From contig JBKDOL010000070.1 of NCBI GenBank assembly GCA_046343015.1, forward strand, positions 1-64,000: 64,000 nucleotides of DNA, in the 5' to 3' direction. The translations under genes were made by a program, and so were the position numbers. Each line of letters begins with the position of its first letter. Position 1 is the stretch's first letter. The DNA is from BJ22 sp021298375 (GTDB lineage Bacteria > Planctomycetota > Planctomycetia > Pirellulales > Pirellulaceae). Shown in pieces: positions 16,358 through 26,036 of this stretch. A model generated the notes under the pieces. That model had not been told where the DNA came from and made no database searches. It saw nothing but the letters and a program-made list of their open reading frames with translations.

Positions 16358-17959
16358 CTAGACTTGCAGGACACCGGTGCGGAACGGTTCATCCGGGGCG
16401 TGCCGGGTGACTATTTCCAGCGAGCGAATCAGCGTCGCCCGCGTCTGGGCCGGCGTGATCACTCCATCGACCCAAAGGCGGGCCGCTGCGTAGCGAATGT
16501 CGGTCGACGTTTCGTACGCTTCGGTGACGCGCTCTCGCAGCAGTTCCAAATCTGCCGCATCGGGTTCCTTCCCCTGCCGCTTCATGGCGCTGATCGCGAC
16601 ATCCAGCAGGGTCGAGGCAGCCTGCTTGCTTCCCATCACGGCATAGCGGGCATTGGGCCAGGCAAAAATGAAACGGGGATCGAATGCCTTGCCGCACATG
16701 GCATAGTTACCCGCTCCGTAGCTCCCACCAGTGATCACCGTGATCTTCGGGACCCGACTGTTGGAAATGGCATTCACTACTTTGGCCCCGGCCCGAATGA
16801 TTCCCGCCTCCTCGCTTTGGCGTCCCACCATGAAGCCGAAAACATCTTGCAGGAACAGGAGCGGCGTCCAGGTCTGGTTGCAGTCCATGATGAAGCGGGC
16901 CTCCTTGTCGGCGCTGTCGTGATAAATCACGCCGCCGAATTGAATACCCTCTTTGGGAGTCATGGCCGAAGTTCGCTGGTTGGCGATAATCCCCACCTGG
17001 AAACCACCAATGCGAGCGTGCCCGCAAATCAGGGTCTGTCCATACTCGGCCTTGTACTCTTGAAAAGACCCTTCGTCGGCGAGGTAGCGAATCAAATCGC
17101 GGATATCAAACCGGCTTTGGGGGTCGAGCGGAAACTTGGCATACGGGTCCGCGCGGTTCACGCTCTCGTCGGCCCAGGCCTCGCGGCGGAAGACGCCTGC
17201 GCGGGAGTCCTCCGGATAAGTCGCGATCAGCTTTCTGATCCGCTCGATGGCGGCCGGGTCGTCGGGCTCGCGATAATCAATCGTGCCGCTGATGCTGGCG
17301 TGCATCTTGGCCCCGCCCAAGTCCTCCGAAGAAACTTCCTGCCCGATCGCACTCTTCACCAGCGCGGGTCCGGCCAGATAAAGTCCCGACCCTTCCGTCA
17401 TGATCAGCTTGTCGCAAAGCACCGGCAGGTAGCCTCCGCCGGCCACGCAGTTGCCCATAATCGAGGCGAGTTGCGGGATGCCCATCGCCGAGATCACCGA
17501 GTTGTTGCGGAAGATGCGACCGAAGTCATCTTCGTCGGGGAAAATCTCATCCTGCAGCGGCAGAAACACCCCCGCCGAGTCGACCAGATAGAGCAGCGGC
17601 AGCCGACAGTGCATCGCAATTCGCTGGGCCCGAAGAACCTTTTTGCAGGTCATCGGAAAAAACGCCCCCGCTTTGGTCGTGGCGTCGTTGGCGATGATCA
17701 TCACATCCCGGCCGCTGATCCGGCCCACGCCGCAAACGACACTCGCTGATGGAGCACCACCCCAGTCCTCATACATCTGGTAAGCTGCCCAGAGCCCGAC
17801 TTCCATCCAGCTCTCCGGGGTATCCAGCAATCGGGTGATCCGCTCGCGGGCCGTCAACCGGCCCTTTTCGTGCTGACGGGCAGTCGCCTTTTTCCCGCCA
17901 CCCGCCTGTATCGTCTGCTGTTGATCCTGAAACTCGTCGAGAAGTTGCTGCCAGCTCAT
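16358..17959 (-). CDS. Acyl-CoA carboxylase, carboxyltransferase (beta) subunit
   Basis: A 533-residue carboxyltransferase that moves CO2 from carboxybiotin to an acyl-CoA such as methylcrotonyl- or propionyl-CoA. The ATG at 17959 begins the family N-terminus (MSWQQLLDEFQDQQQTIQAG, then KGRLTARERITRLLD); upstream codons in the open frame do not look like protein. Crotonase-fold oxyanion regions are visible: QLASIMGNCVAGGGYLPVL near residue 165, GLYLAGPALVKSAIGQEVS near 190, and ITVITGGSYGAGNYAMCGKA near 408. The C-terminus (DPRFIFAWPNARYAVMGSKQ) resembles methylcrotonyl-CoA carboxylase MccB. No biotin carboxylase alpha gene is adjacent, so the substrate and partner are unassigned. Confidence 0.88.
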   Translation of the reverse strand: MSWQQLLDEFQDQQQTIQAGGGKKATARQHEKGRLTARERITRLLDTPESWMEVGLWAAYQMYEDWGGAPSASVVCGVGRISGRDVMIIANDATTKAGAFFPMTCKKVLRAQRIAMHCRLPLLYLVDSAGVFLPLQDEIFPDEDDFGRIFRNNSVISAMGIPQLASIMGNCVAGGGYLPVLCDKLIMTEGSGLYLAGPALVKSAIGQEVSSEDLGGAKMHASISGTIDYREPDDPAAIERIRKLIATYPEDSRAGVFRREAWADESVNRADPYAKFPLDPQSRFDIRDLIRYLADEGSFQEYKAEYGQTLICGHARIGGFQVGIIANQRTSAMTPKEGIQFGGVIYHDSADKEARFIMDCNQTWTPLLFLQDVFGFMVGRQSEEAGIIRAGAKVVNAISNSRVPKITVITGGSYGAGNYAMCGKAFDPRFIFAWPNARYAVMGSKQAASTLLDVAISAMKRQGKEPDAADLELLRERVTEAYETSTDIRYAAARLWVDGVITPAQTRATLIRSLEIVTRHAPDEPFRTGVLQV

Positions 17960-18214
17960 CCGATTTCCGTTGCTGTTCAGAAAGTAGGGGAAGGGGGAAT
18001 CCGGGCCCGAGGAGGTGACCGTCCGCTGTTTCAAGTCACCTGCCAGTAACCTGATTGATGGTCGAGACAACCGCAAGTCAGGATAATCCGCCACCGGGAA
18101 AATCGCGATGGGTCGAAGCCTGGCGCTTCCAGTCCGCTGAAGGTGTCTTTTTCGCCGTCCAGCCGCTAAAATCGGGCATCTCCGGTTTGCAAAGGATTTG
18201 TCCCCCAGGTACCG

Positions 18215-20506
18215 ATGGATTCGCTCAGTTTCCAGCCGATCATGCCGCCCCTGCTGGGGCTGATCGCAGTTGCGGCGTTGGCCGCGATGTTGCTGGTCGG
18301 GCCCTCGTTTGTCCAACTCTCCACGCGGCAGCGCGGCATTCTCACGCTTGTCCGCGGCCTGGCGATTGGGCTGGTCGCCCTGACCATCTTTCGCCCGGGT
18401 TGCATCTCAACCACCGAGCGGGCCGAGTCTGCCCTGCTGCTCTGTCTGCTCGACACCAGCCGCTCGATGGAACTCCCCCATCAGTCTGACCAGTCCGAAC
18501 GCTGGAAGGCGATGAAGCGGATGCTGATCGATAACCAACCCCGTTTTCAGGCATTGCGGGAAAAGCAGATTGAAGTTCGCTTTTTCGGTTTCGACAACGA
18601 CCTTCGCCCGCTGGAGTTGGACAATGCTCTCCCCAAATTGCCCGCACTTCCCGAGGGCAGCGAAACGGACCTCGGTTCGGCCATTTACGAGTCCGTCCGC
18701 GGACTCCGCGACCAGCGGCTGGTGGGCATGCTTCTCGCCACCGACGGCGTGCAGAACTCTCTGGAAACCAAGACGGAACTGAACGATGCGATTTCCACGC
18801 TCGTCGATCAGGAAATCCCGCTTTACAGTATTCCCTTCGGCCTCCCAGCCGACGTGGGGCAGGTTGCTGATGTGGCGATTACCAACCTCGCCGATCAACA
18901 TGCCATCTTTGTCAAAAACCGCCTGGCGGTGAAAGCAACCTTGGCGGCGCGAGGCGTGACGAACCAGCAGATCACGGTGCAGCTCCTGCTCTCCAGTCGC
19001 GAAGAACCGGAGCCGAAAGTCGTTGCGACCGAGTTCATCACTCCAACGCAAGCCTATGAAGAGCGACCGATTGAGCTGAGCTTCATTCCCGAGAATCCGG
19101 GGAGATTTCGCCTCACAGTGCGGGCCGTGCCATTGCCCTCGGAAGTGGCGTTGAGGAACAACGAACTCCCCTCATTTCTCACAGTTTACGATGGTGGCTT
19201 GCGAGTCGCTTACCTCGAAGGCAACTTGGGCTGGGAGCAAAGCTATCTTCGCCGGACCATTCCGACTGCTGCTCAGGGAATCGATTTGGAGTTCATTCCG
19301 ATCTATTCCAGTGGCCGCAATTCGTGGCCGCGCACTGACCTCAAGGACCTTTTCGCCGACCCCAAAGTCGATGTGTTCATCATTGGTGATCTCGATTCGC
19401 GGGCCTTGTTCAAGGCAAACGAACAGGAGGAAAGCCTCAAGTCGCTCGAGCAGCAGATCGCCGGCGGCAAGGGGCTGCTGATGCTTGGTGGATACCATAG
19501 CTTCGGCCCCGGACTGTACCAGCAGACGCCGCTGGCGGATGTTCTGCCGATTACGATGGCGCCTGGTGAGCGCCAGGACTTCGATCGGGAAATTCGCAAG
19601 GACTTGCACATCGAGCGACCCCTGCGGCTGCGCCCCACGAAAGAACATTTTCTGACGCGGCTGGACGAGTCTCCCGACTCCCGACTGAAATGGAATTCGC
19701 TTCCTCCGCTGGTCGGCGCCAACTCCTTTCAAGGGGTCAAGGAAAGTGCCGAAGTTCTGCTGGAGGGCGATAACGGCCAACCGCTTCTCGTGGCGGGAAA
19801 CTACGGCGGTGGTCGCGTGCTCGCCTTTGCCGGCGATTCGAGTTGGCGCTGGTGGACGTACGGCTACGAAGAAGAGTACAAGCGATTCTGGAGACAAGTC
19901 CTGCTCTGGCTCGCCTTTCGGGATGGACGCTCCAACGACAACGTCTGGATCGATTTGCCCCAGCGACGCTACCAACCCCAAGGCCAACTCGTGTTCACCA
20001 CCGGCGCTCGAGATACTGCGGGCCAACCGATCGCAGACGCAGAACTGACCGCCACCCTGCTCGCACCAGACGGATCCAGCCAACCGGTTTCACTGACGCG
20101 CACGCCGGAGAACAGCCGAGCGCAGCTCCCCCGCGAGGCGATTGCCCGCCCGGGAATCTACTCGCTCCGGGTTGAGGGAAAAAAAGGCGGAGAAAAACTC
20201 GGTCAAAGCGAAGTCGAATTTGTCGTCTTCGACCAAGACCGCGAGAAGGCCACGCCCGCAGCCGATCCCCAACTGCTCGCGCGAATGGCGGATCAAACCA
20301 AAGAGTTTGGCGGCAAGGCCCTCGTCCCGGAGGAACTCGGCGGGTTGCTCGACCAACTCCTTGCCAACCCTCCCGAAATGAAAACCACCGTCCCGAAGCG
20401 CTGGCAACTTGGCTCGACCAGTCTCGACGGCTCGCTGTTCCTCTTGCTTTTCGCCGGTCTGATGACGACCGAATGGGCCCTGCGAAAAAAGTGGGGCCTG
20501 GTTTAA
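18215..20506 (+). CDS. Large membrane protein with VWA and glutamine-amidotransferase-like domains
   Basis: A 763-residue membrane protein of a type common in planctomycetes; its function is unknown. Two hydrophobic segments near residues 8-28 and 42-62 precede a von Willebrand A domain whose metal-site start is LLCLLDTSRSME near 78; it continues to about 235. A middle Ig-like region is followed by a class I glutamine-amidotransferase-like domain (VDVFIIGDLDSRALF near 382, GGKGLLMLGGYHSFGPGLYQ near 418) and AGNYGGGRVLAFAGDSSWRW near 527. A final membrane helix (LFLLLFAGLMTTEWALRKKW) ends the protein. The ATG follows AAAGGA at some distance. It is divergent from the carboxyltransferase gene across 255 bp and convergent with the aminotransferase. 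Confidence 0.8.
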   Translation: MDSLSFQPIMPPLLGLIAVAALAAMLLVGPSFVQLSTRQRGILTLVRGLAIGLVALTIFRPGCISTTERAESALLLCLLDTSRSMELPHQSDQSERWKAMKRMLIDNQPRFQALREKQIEVRFFGFDNDLRPLELDNALPKLPALPEGSETDLGSAIYESVRGLRDQRLVGMLLATDGVQNSLETKTELNDAISTLVDQEIPLYSIPFGLPADVGQVADVAITNLADQHAIFVKNRLAVKATLAARGVTNQQITVQLLLSSREEPEPKVVATEFITPTQAYEERPIELSFIPENPGRFRLTVRAVPLPSEVALRNNELPSFLTVYDGGLRVAYLEGNLGWEQSYLRRTIPTAAQGIDLEFIPIYSSGRNSWPRTDLKDLFADPKVDVFIIGDLDSRALFKANEQEESLKSLEQQIAGGKGLLMLGGYHSFGPGLYQQTPLADVLPITMAPGERQDFDREIRKDLHIERPLRLRPTKEHFLTRLDESPDSRLKWNSLPPLVGANSFQGVKESAEVLLEGDNGQPLLVAGNYGGGRVLAFAGDSSWRWWTYGYEEEYKRFWRQVLLWLAFRDGRSNDNVWIDLPQRRYQPQGQLVFTTGARDTAGQPIADAELTATLLAPDGSSQPVSLTRTPENSRAQLPREAIARPGIYSLRVEGKKGGEKLGQSEVEFVVFDQDREKATPAADPQLLARMADQTKEFGGKALVPEELGGLLDQLLANPPEMKTTVPKRWQLGSTSLDGSLFLLLFAGLMTTEWALRKKWGLV

Positions 20507-20556
20507 TCGTTGCGAGCTGGACTGGCCAAGCCGTTCCTCGAACTTACCAAACGGCC

Positions 20557-21771
20557 TTACAAAACCGCGGCAATCGCCTCGCAAACTCGGGGGAGATTTG
20601 CGGAGTTCAGCCCCGCCACGTTGATTCGGCCGCTTTCCACAATGTAGATCCCGAACTCGTCCCGCAATCGCACGGCTTGCTTGGCGGTCAGGCCGGAGAA
20701 GCTGAACATCCCAATCTGGCCAGTCATGAAGGAAAAATCCTGCTTGCTGGTCGTCTGTTTCAACCCGTCCGCCAGCTTGAGTCGCAGTTCGGCGATCCGT
20801 TCGCGCATTTCGCTCAGTTCCGACTCCCACTGCCGCCGCAGTTCCGGCGTTCCGAGGATCGTTTCAACAATTGAGCTCCCGTGTTTGGCCGGCGTTGAGT
20901 AGATCGTGCGAATGATTGACTTGATCTGGCTTTGAATGCGGCCAGCGGCATCAGCTGATTTGGTGACAACGGAGAGCGAGCCGCAGCGTTCGGCGTACAA
21001 GCCAAAATTTTTCGAGAATGACCCGCAGACCAGGGCCTCTCCCCCAGCGGCGATATACCGTCGAATCGGGGCAGCGTCTTCTTCCAGCCCGCGGTGGAAT
21101 CCCTGATAAGCGAAATCAAAAATGGGAATTAGTTGCTTTTCCAGGACGAGGTCCAGCAGTTGTTCCCATTGCACGGGAGTCAAGTCAAACCCGGTCGGAT
21201 TGTGGCAGACCGTGTGCAGAAGCAGTGCCTGGCCTCGCTCGGCATGCGCCAATCGCCGCAAAATCTCTTCAAAGTTGACGCCGATTCCATGCGGGTGGAG
21301 ATAGGGGAACTGTTGCAATTCCAATTGAGCTGCCGCGTAAATCTGCGGATGGTTTGCCCAAGTGGGGGTTCCCATCCAGATGGTCTTGCAGCCCATCGCC
21401 CGACGCAGCAAATCGCCGGCGATGCGGAGCGCGCCTGTTCCTCCGGGAGTATGGGCCGTGACGATGCGGCCCGCCTCCAGCGCCGCACAGTCAGCTCCAA
21501 ACACTAACTCGGCGACGAGCCGGTTGTAGCGAGGCGAACCATCGATCGGCAGGTAGTTTTTGGTCTGTTCCTGTTCCAGCAGGAAGCGCTCAGCTGTTTT
21601 CACCGAAGCCAAGACTGGAGTTTGGCCGGCCTCCGTTTGGTAGGCTCCCACCGTCAGGTTAATCTTGTCCGTCCGCTTGTCCTGGCGATAAAGGTCCATC
21701 AGCCCGAATACGGGGTCCGGCGGAGCGGAAGCCACGTGCTCAAACAGGCTTGGGGCAGAGTTGACGTTCAT
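20557..21771 (-). CDS. Aspartate/aromatic amino-acid aminotransferase
   Basis: A PLP-dependent class I aminotransferase of the AspC/TyrB subgroup, transferring amino groups between aspartate or aromatic amino acids and 2-oxoglutarate. The ATG at 21771 gives 404 residues, matching the roughly 396 of the family; an in-frame GTG at 21803 adds ten residues. Signs: KINLTVGAYQTEAGQTPVL near residue 36, HTPGGTGALRIAGDLLRR near 107, TVCHNPTGFDLTPVQW near 187, and the PLP lysine in GSFSKNFGLYAERCGSLSV (Lys254). The conserved NPTG and SxSKxFGLY motifs place it with TyrB/AspC rather than the AspB group. It stands alone between convergent and divergent neighbours. Confidence 0.9.
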   Translation of the reverse strand: MNVNSAPSLFEHVASAPPDPVFGLMDLYRQDKRTDKINLTVGAYQTEAGQTPVLASVKTAERFLLEQEQTKNYLPIDGSPRYNRLVAELVFGADCAALEAGRIVTAHTPGGTGALRIAGDLLRRAMGCKTIWMGTPTWANHPQIYAAAQLELQQFPYLHPHGIGVNFEEILRRLAHAERGQALLLHTVCHNPTGFDLTPVQWEQLLDLVLEKQLIPIFDFAYQGFHRGLEEDAAPIRRYIAAGGEALVCGSFSKNFGLYAERCGSLSVVTKSADAAGRIQSQIKSIIRTIYSTPAKHGSSIVETILGTPELRRQWESELSEMRERIAELRLKLADGLKQTTSKQDFSFMTGQIGMFSFSGLTAKQAVRLRDEFGIYIVESGRINVAGLNSANLPRVCEAIAAVL

Positions 21772-22280
21772 GGCAGGCGAGGGCTTGAGTGTGGAGGACA
21801 CGAAGCATTACCGGGGGCTGAAACTGAAAGCGTGCGGATTCGGACGGTTGTGATAATTTAGGATTCGCAGTCAGGCTGAGAAAGGCCCCCACTGCGGGGT
21901 TCTCCCGCTTGCATCCCCCCGCTTGCCGTTTACGATCCAAGCTGATTTCTCTCGGGGAGAATCTCAAGTAGCGCAAGGACAGCCCCTGCGACTGTGGGGC
22001 CCCAACCCCTCCGGCCACCACAGTTTTGGATATCCGGGCGGTTCTGGACTCCGAACTTTTCTGGACTCCAACTGGTTGGGGAGACCCAATCAGATGGAAA
22101 CAGCCGGCAGATGGAAACAGCCAGCAGATGGAAACAGTCAGCAGATTGGAACAGTCAGGCCAAATTCTTCCCCAGCTTTGTCTCATCTCAATATTTCATC
22201 TCAGGCCGAAAACCATGAGCGAACCAAGTCGCGGGACATCGGTGCTCGTGTTTCCGCGGAAGTAACTCAAGTAGCAGAAT
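21772..22280. other. Divergent intergenic region with a minisatellite
   Basis: About 510 bp between the aminotransferase and inositol-phosphate synthase genes. It holds the 4 x 17-bp tandem repeat at 22091-22158 and nothing else I can support. Short frames across it are built from the repeat and lack ribosome-binding sites. Confidence 0.5.
22091..22158. repeat. Tandem repeat, 4 x 17 bp
   Basis: Four head-to-tail copies of CAGATGGAAACAGCCGG start at 22091, 22108, 22125 and 22142, with one to four substitutions in later copies. The array ends about 120 bp before the inositol-phosphate synthase start codon. Confidence 0.95.
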
Positions 22281-23489
22281 ATGGCGAGTCGCAAGATTGG
22301 TTTATGGCTGGTTGGCGCCCACGGCGGTGTCGCCACCACGGTTGCCGTTGGACTATCGGCTTTGCGTCAAGGACTGATCAAGCCGACTGGATTGGTCAGT
22401 GAGACGCCCGCCTTTGCCGATTTGCCGTTTGCAGGCTGGGAGAGGTGGGTGCTCGGCGGCCATGAGATTCGTCAGACGACCGCCGTTGCCAGCGCCCACG
22501 ATTTGGCCCGAACCAGTCGAGCCTTTTCCGAGCAATTGGTCGATAAGTGCCGCCCGGACCTGGAACAGCTTGACAGCCGCGTCCGCCCCGGAGTGGTTCG
22601 CAATGTCGGCAACACGATTCGGAAATTGATGAGCCCCGGATTTGCCCGCGAAGCGGGTTCTGCTCGCGAATTGATCACCTTGCTGCAAGCCGATTGGGAT
22701 GAATTTGTCGCTCAACAGGAACTCGAGCAGGTGGTGGTTGTAAACCTTGCCTCGACCGAGCCGCCGGTGGCCAAAGAGTCGTTGCCGAGGGATGTCGAAT
22801 CGCTGCTCTCCAGTTTGGAAACGACGGAATGTCCCTTGCCGGCCAGTTCGCTGTATGCCATCGCCGCGATTGAGAGAGGGCACCCTTTTGTCAACTTTAC
22901 TCCTTCGCTTGGCAGCGACCTGCCGGCAATTGACGAGTTGGCCAGGCAACGGGGCTCAGCCCATGTCGGTCGGGATGGCAAGACCGGCGAAACGTTCTTG
23001 AAGAGCGTTCTAGCTCCAGCCTTTGCGGCGCGCAATCTGGAGGTGATGAGTTGGGTTGGTCATAACATCTTCGGCAATCTCGACGGCGTGGTCCTGAATG
23101 ACCCGGTCAACAAGGCAACCAAGGTCGCCAGTAAGGACAAACTGCTGGGGGAAATCCTTGGTTATGCCCCCCAGACGCTGGTATCGATCGAATACATCCA
23201 AAGTCTCGGCGACTGGAAAACGGCTTGGGACCACATTCATTTTCGTGGTTTCCTCGAGACACCGATGATGATGCAGTTCACCTGGCAAGGCTGCGATTCG
23301 ATCCTCGCCGCACCGCTGGTGCTCGATTTGGCCCGATTCGCTGAATTGGCTGCGCGGCGAGGTGCCAGCGGAACGCTGGACTTTCTGGCCAGCTTCTTCA
23401 AGTCCCCCCAGGGGAGTCCCACGCACCATTTCTTTGAACAATTTGCCCAGCTGCAGCGCTGGGCCGCCGAGTTGCGGACGAACGGTTAA
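22281..23489 (+). CDS. ino1: Inositol-3-phosphate synthase
   Basis: A 402-residue NAD-dependent enzyme that converts glucose 6-phosphate to myo-inositol 3-phosphate, the first step to inositol lipids and solutes. The Rossmann start is KIGLWLVGAHGGVATTVAVG. Family segments follow: VVVNLASTEPPVA near residue 153, GHPFVNFTPSLGSDLPAIDE near 195, HVGRDGKTGETFLKSVLAPA near 227, EVMSWVGHNIFGNLDG near 255, and DHIHFRGFLETPMMMQFTWQ near 316. The lysine in DGKTGET and the later KDKLLG lysine correspond to catalytic positions of the family. A strong terminator follows at 23533, so it is a single-gene transcript. Confidence 0.92.
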   Translation: MASRKIGLWLVGAHGGVATTVAVGLSALRQGLIKPTGLVSETPAFADLPFAGWERWVLGGHEIRQTTAVASAHDLARTSRAFSEQLVDKCRPDLEQLDSRVRPGVVRNVGNTIRKLMSPGFAREAGSARELITLLQADWDEFVAQQELEQVVVVNLASTEPPVAKESLPRDVESLLSSLETTECPLPASSLYAIAAIERGHPFVNFTPSLGSDLPAIDELARQRGSAHVGRDGKTGETFLKSVLAPAFAARNLEVMSWVGHNIFGNLDGVVLNDPVNKATKVASKDKLLGEILGYAPQTLVSIEYIQSLGDWKTAWDHIHFRGFLETPMMMQFTWQGCDSILAAPLVLDLARFAELAARRGASGTLDFLASFFKSPQGSPTHHFFEQFAQLQRWAAELRTNG

Positions 23490-23532
23490 AGCGAGTGTTT
23501 TCCTCGATTCCGGAAAGTCGCTCTGCGGCCAG

Positions 23533-23557
23533 AAATCGGCTTGGACCGATTTTTTTT
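23533..23557 (+). terminator. Intrinsic terminator after ino1
   Basis: AAATCGG and CCGATTT form a 7-bp stem with a 6-nt loop, followed by a run of T to 23557. It is 43 bp past the ino1 stop. Confidence 0.85.
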
Positions 23558-23745
23558 GGGGGCCGGCAGCTTCTGGCGCGACTTTCTCCGAACCCCGACT
23601 CCGCTATCTCCGCCAGCACCGGGCGGAATCAGGCGAATTGTCTTGGGGCCCGACAAACTTCTGTTGTTCCCCGCGTCCGACTTGGCCACAATGCTGGATT
23701 GCCATCATCCAAGCTGGCTTTCCAAAATCCTCTGGAGAAAGACCA

Positions 23746-24561
23746 ATGAAACGAAATCGCCTGCTGGCCCTTTGCTCAGCTCTGTTCCTCTCAGCGCCTG
23801 TCCTGGCTCAAGAGCCGGCTCCTCCGGCCCAAGGAACCACCAGCCAGTCGATGGGAATTGCGATTTCCGCTTCCCAGGGTGAGGATGGTGAAATGGCGAT
23901 CATGAGCTTTTCGTCCGATGAGGGTGTGGGCAATGTTTTCTCTGCTCCGATCATGATGAGTGGAGAAGGAATGATGCTCCCGGGGATGATGGATCAGTTT
24001 GGCCTGCTCAGTCAGCAGAGCATTCAGGAGGAACTTGATTTCGTCGGTGAGCAGCGCGACCAGTACAAGAAATTGCAGCAGGATTACAACTCCCGGATTC
24101 GCCAGAAGATGGAGGCGATGAATAAAGGCGGTTTTGATCCGGAAAAGGCCAAAAGTTTCGGCGAAGAAATCCGCGCATTGAAAGAGCAGCAAGCCCGTGA
24201 CATTGAAGAGCTCCTGTTGCCTCATCAAGTCAATCGGCTGAAGCAAATCCAGCTGCAGCAGCGAATGAAGGCAATGGGGCTCAACGCCCTCAATGACAAG
24301 AAACTTGCCGAAGAACTCGGGATGTCGGAAGAGCAACTGGAAAAGCTCAAGGAACGGGCCAAGGAGTTGAGCTCCGACCTGCAGAAGAAAATCCAGGAAC
24401 TGCGCGAAGAGACGCAGCAGACTTTGCTCAAGGAGCTGTCGAAAGACCAGCAGGAAAAGTTGAAGGAACTGACCGGTTCGAAGTTCGACCTGCCAGCTCC
24501 CAAACCGCTGGAAGTTCGTCGTTCCCGCGGCGGCGCTCGCTCTCAGGAAGATGACCGCTAA
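23746..24561 (+). CDS. Secreted coiled-coil protein of unknown function
   Basis: A 271-residue exported protein. The ATG at 23746 follows GGAGAAAG and opens a signal peptide (MKRNRLLALCSALFLSAPVL, cut near AQ). A Met/Gly-rich linker (residues about 30-90) leads to a long charged helical region (about 90-255) with repeated Gln, Glu, Lys and Leu, including RDIEELLLPHQVNRLKQIQL near 148 and LGMSEEQLEKLKERAKEL near 190. The LPHQ and LSKDQQEKLKEL segments recall the LTxxQ repeats of Spy/CpxP periplasmic chaperones, but the protein is longer. It is flanked by terminators on both sides and so is transcribed alone. Periplasmic chaperone or scaffold is only a suggestion. Confidence 0.75.
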   Translation: MKRNRLLALCSALFLSAPVLAQEPAPPAQGTTSQSMGIAISASQGEDGEMAIMSFSSDEGVGNVFSAPIMMSGEGMMLPGMMDQFGLLSQQSIQEELDFVGEQRDQYKKLQQDYNSRIRQKMEAMNKGGFDPEKAKSFGEEIRALKEQQARDIEELLLPHQVNRLKQIQLQQRMKAMGLNALNDKKLAEELGMSEEQLEKLKERAKELSSDLQKKIQELREETQQTLLKELSKDQQEKLKELTGSKFDLPAPKPLEVRRSRGGARSQEDDR

Positions 24562-24678
24562 AACCACCGCTCGATGGACCACGCCTCGGCAGCGGTTCAA
24601 CCCTGCGTTCAGGCCGTTTGCAACCTGGGCTGAAGCTTCGTAGCTTGTCGAAGTGGTCGCCGAACCGAGCCCCCACAA

Positions 24679-24717
24679 AAAAAGGCCGGACCACTCGCGG
24701 AGTGTTCCGGCCTTTTT
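24679..24717. terminator. Bidirectional intrinsic terminator between convergent genes
   Basis: AAAAAGGCCGGA and TCCGGCCTTTTT form a perfect 12-bp inverted repeat around a 15-nt loop, with A and T tracts on either side. It serves both the coiled-coil gene on the plus strand and gapA on the minus strand. Confidence 0.9.
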
Positions 24718-24745
24718 GTTTTACGGTCGACTGGTTGCAGGCGAA

Positions 24746-25771
24746 CTACAGCTTGCCAACCCGGGCAATCAGGTCAGCCGTACGGCAGCTGTAACCCCAC
24801 TCGTTGTCGTACCAGGAGATTACCTTGGCCAGCTTCCCCTTCTCGTTCAGGACTTGGGTAAAGTCAGCGGCGAAGATGCTGCTGTGCGGATCGTCGATGA
24901 TGTCGGTCGAGACAATCGGGTCTTCGGTGTAACGCAGGATTCCCTTCATCGGGCCTTCAGCGGCCGCCTTAATTGCGGCGTTGATGTCGGCTGCGGTGAC
25001 TTCCTTCTGCAGGTTTACTGTCAGGTCAACCATGCTGCCAGTGGGGACCGGAACGCGAACGGCAATCCCGGTCAGTTTCCCCTTCAGGGCCGGTATGACG
25101 AGGGCAACCGCCTTGGCTGCACCAGTCGAAGTCGGAATGATGTTCAGCGCCGCGGCTCGAGCCCGATACGGGTCCTTGTGCGGCAGGTCGAGAATCTGCT
25201 GGTCATTGGTGTAGGCATGAACCGTGGTCATCAAGCCATTTTCAATGCCAAAGCTGTCGTGCAAAACCTTGGCGACCGGGGCGAGGCAGTTGGTCGTGCA
25301 GCTTGCATTCGAGATGCAGGTCATCTCCTTGGTCAGTTGGTCGTGGTTCACGCCGAGCACAACGGTCAGGTCGACACCGTCCTTGGCCGGAGCGCTGAGC
25401 ACGACCTTGCGGGCTCCCGCCAGGATGTGCGAATCGAATCCAGGCTTGCCATTGGCTGCTTTGCCGACGAACACACCGGTGCTCTCGACAACCACGTCGA
25501 CGTTCAGGTCTTTCCAAGGCAGCTTGGCCGGATCTTTTTCGGCAAAGCAGCGAATCTTCTCACCATTGACGATCAGGTTATCCGCGTCCCAACCGACTTC
25601 GCCGGGGAAACGGCCGTGCACGCTGTCGTACTTGAGCAAGGTGGCCAGCATTTGATTGTCAGTCAAATCATTGACAGCCACGACATCAAACTCTTTGCTC
25701 CGCTCCATCAGGTTACGGAACGTCAAACGGCCGATACGGCCAAATCCATTGATTGCAACGCGAATTCCCAC
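24746..25771 (-). CDS. gapA: Glyceraldehyde-3-phosphate dehydrogenase, GTG start
   Basis: A 341-residue glycolytic enzyme that oxidises glyceraldehyde 3-phosphate with NAD and phosphate. I place the start at the GTG at 25771, since AAAGG lies 8 nt upstream and the frame then begins exactly at the family N-terminus (GIRVAINGFGRIGRLTFRN); the open frame extends 12 codons further. The catalytic cysteine is Cys158 in SNASCTTNCLAP and the paired histidine is His185 in TTVHAYTNDQ. The C-terminus WYDNEWGYSCRTADLI is typical. It shares a bidirectional terminator with the gene opposite. Confidence 0.95.
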   Translation of the reverse strand: MGIRVAINGFGRIGRLTFRNLMERSKEFDVVAVNDLTDNQMLATLLKYDSVHGRFPGEVGWDADNLIVNGEKIRCFAEKDPAKLPWKDLNVDVVVESTGVFVGKAANGKPGFDSHILAGARKVVLSAPAKDGVDLTVVLGVNHDQLTKEMTCISNASCTTNCLAPVAKVLHDSFGIENGLMTTVHAYTNDQQILDLPHKDPYRARAAALNIIPTSTGAAKAVALVIPALKGKLTGIAVRVPVPTGSMVDLTVNLQKEVTAADINAAIKAAAEGPMKGILRYTEDPIVSTDIIDDPHSSIFAADFTQVLNEKGKLAKVISWYDNEWGYSCRTADLIARVGKL

Positions 25772-26036
25772 AGCGTTAACCTTTCTAATGCGAGAGGATT
25801 TCGACAACCCAGATGGCTGCCCCGACTTCCATCAGTCAACCTTGGCAACGATAACAAATTTGCCCCGTTGCGGGCAGTGGACCAGCCCTCCCCCGCCCGC
25901 TGAACGCGACAGTTCCCTTCCCATTTGCCAACGGCACTTGTTGTACATTGCTCTTGCTCGCGGGGCTCTACCTCGCAGGCCCAGCGTGCAACGCGCCCGA
26001 TCTGCCCTAGACCTCTTGATTGAACCGGGAATTTCA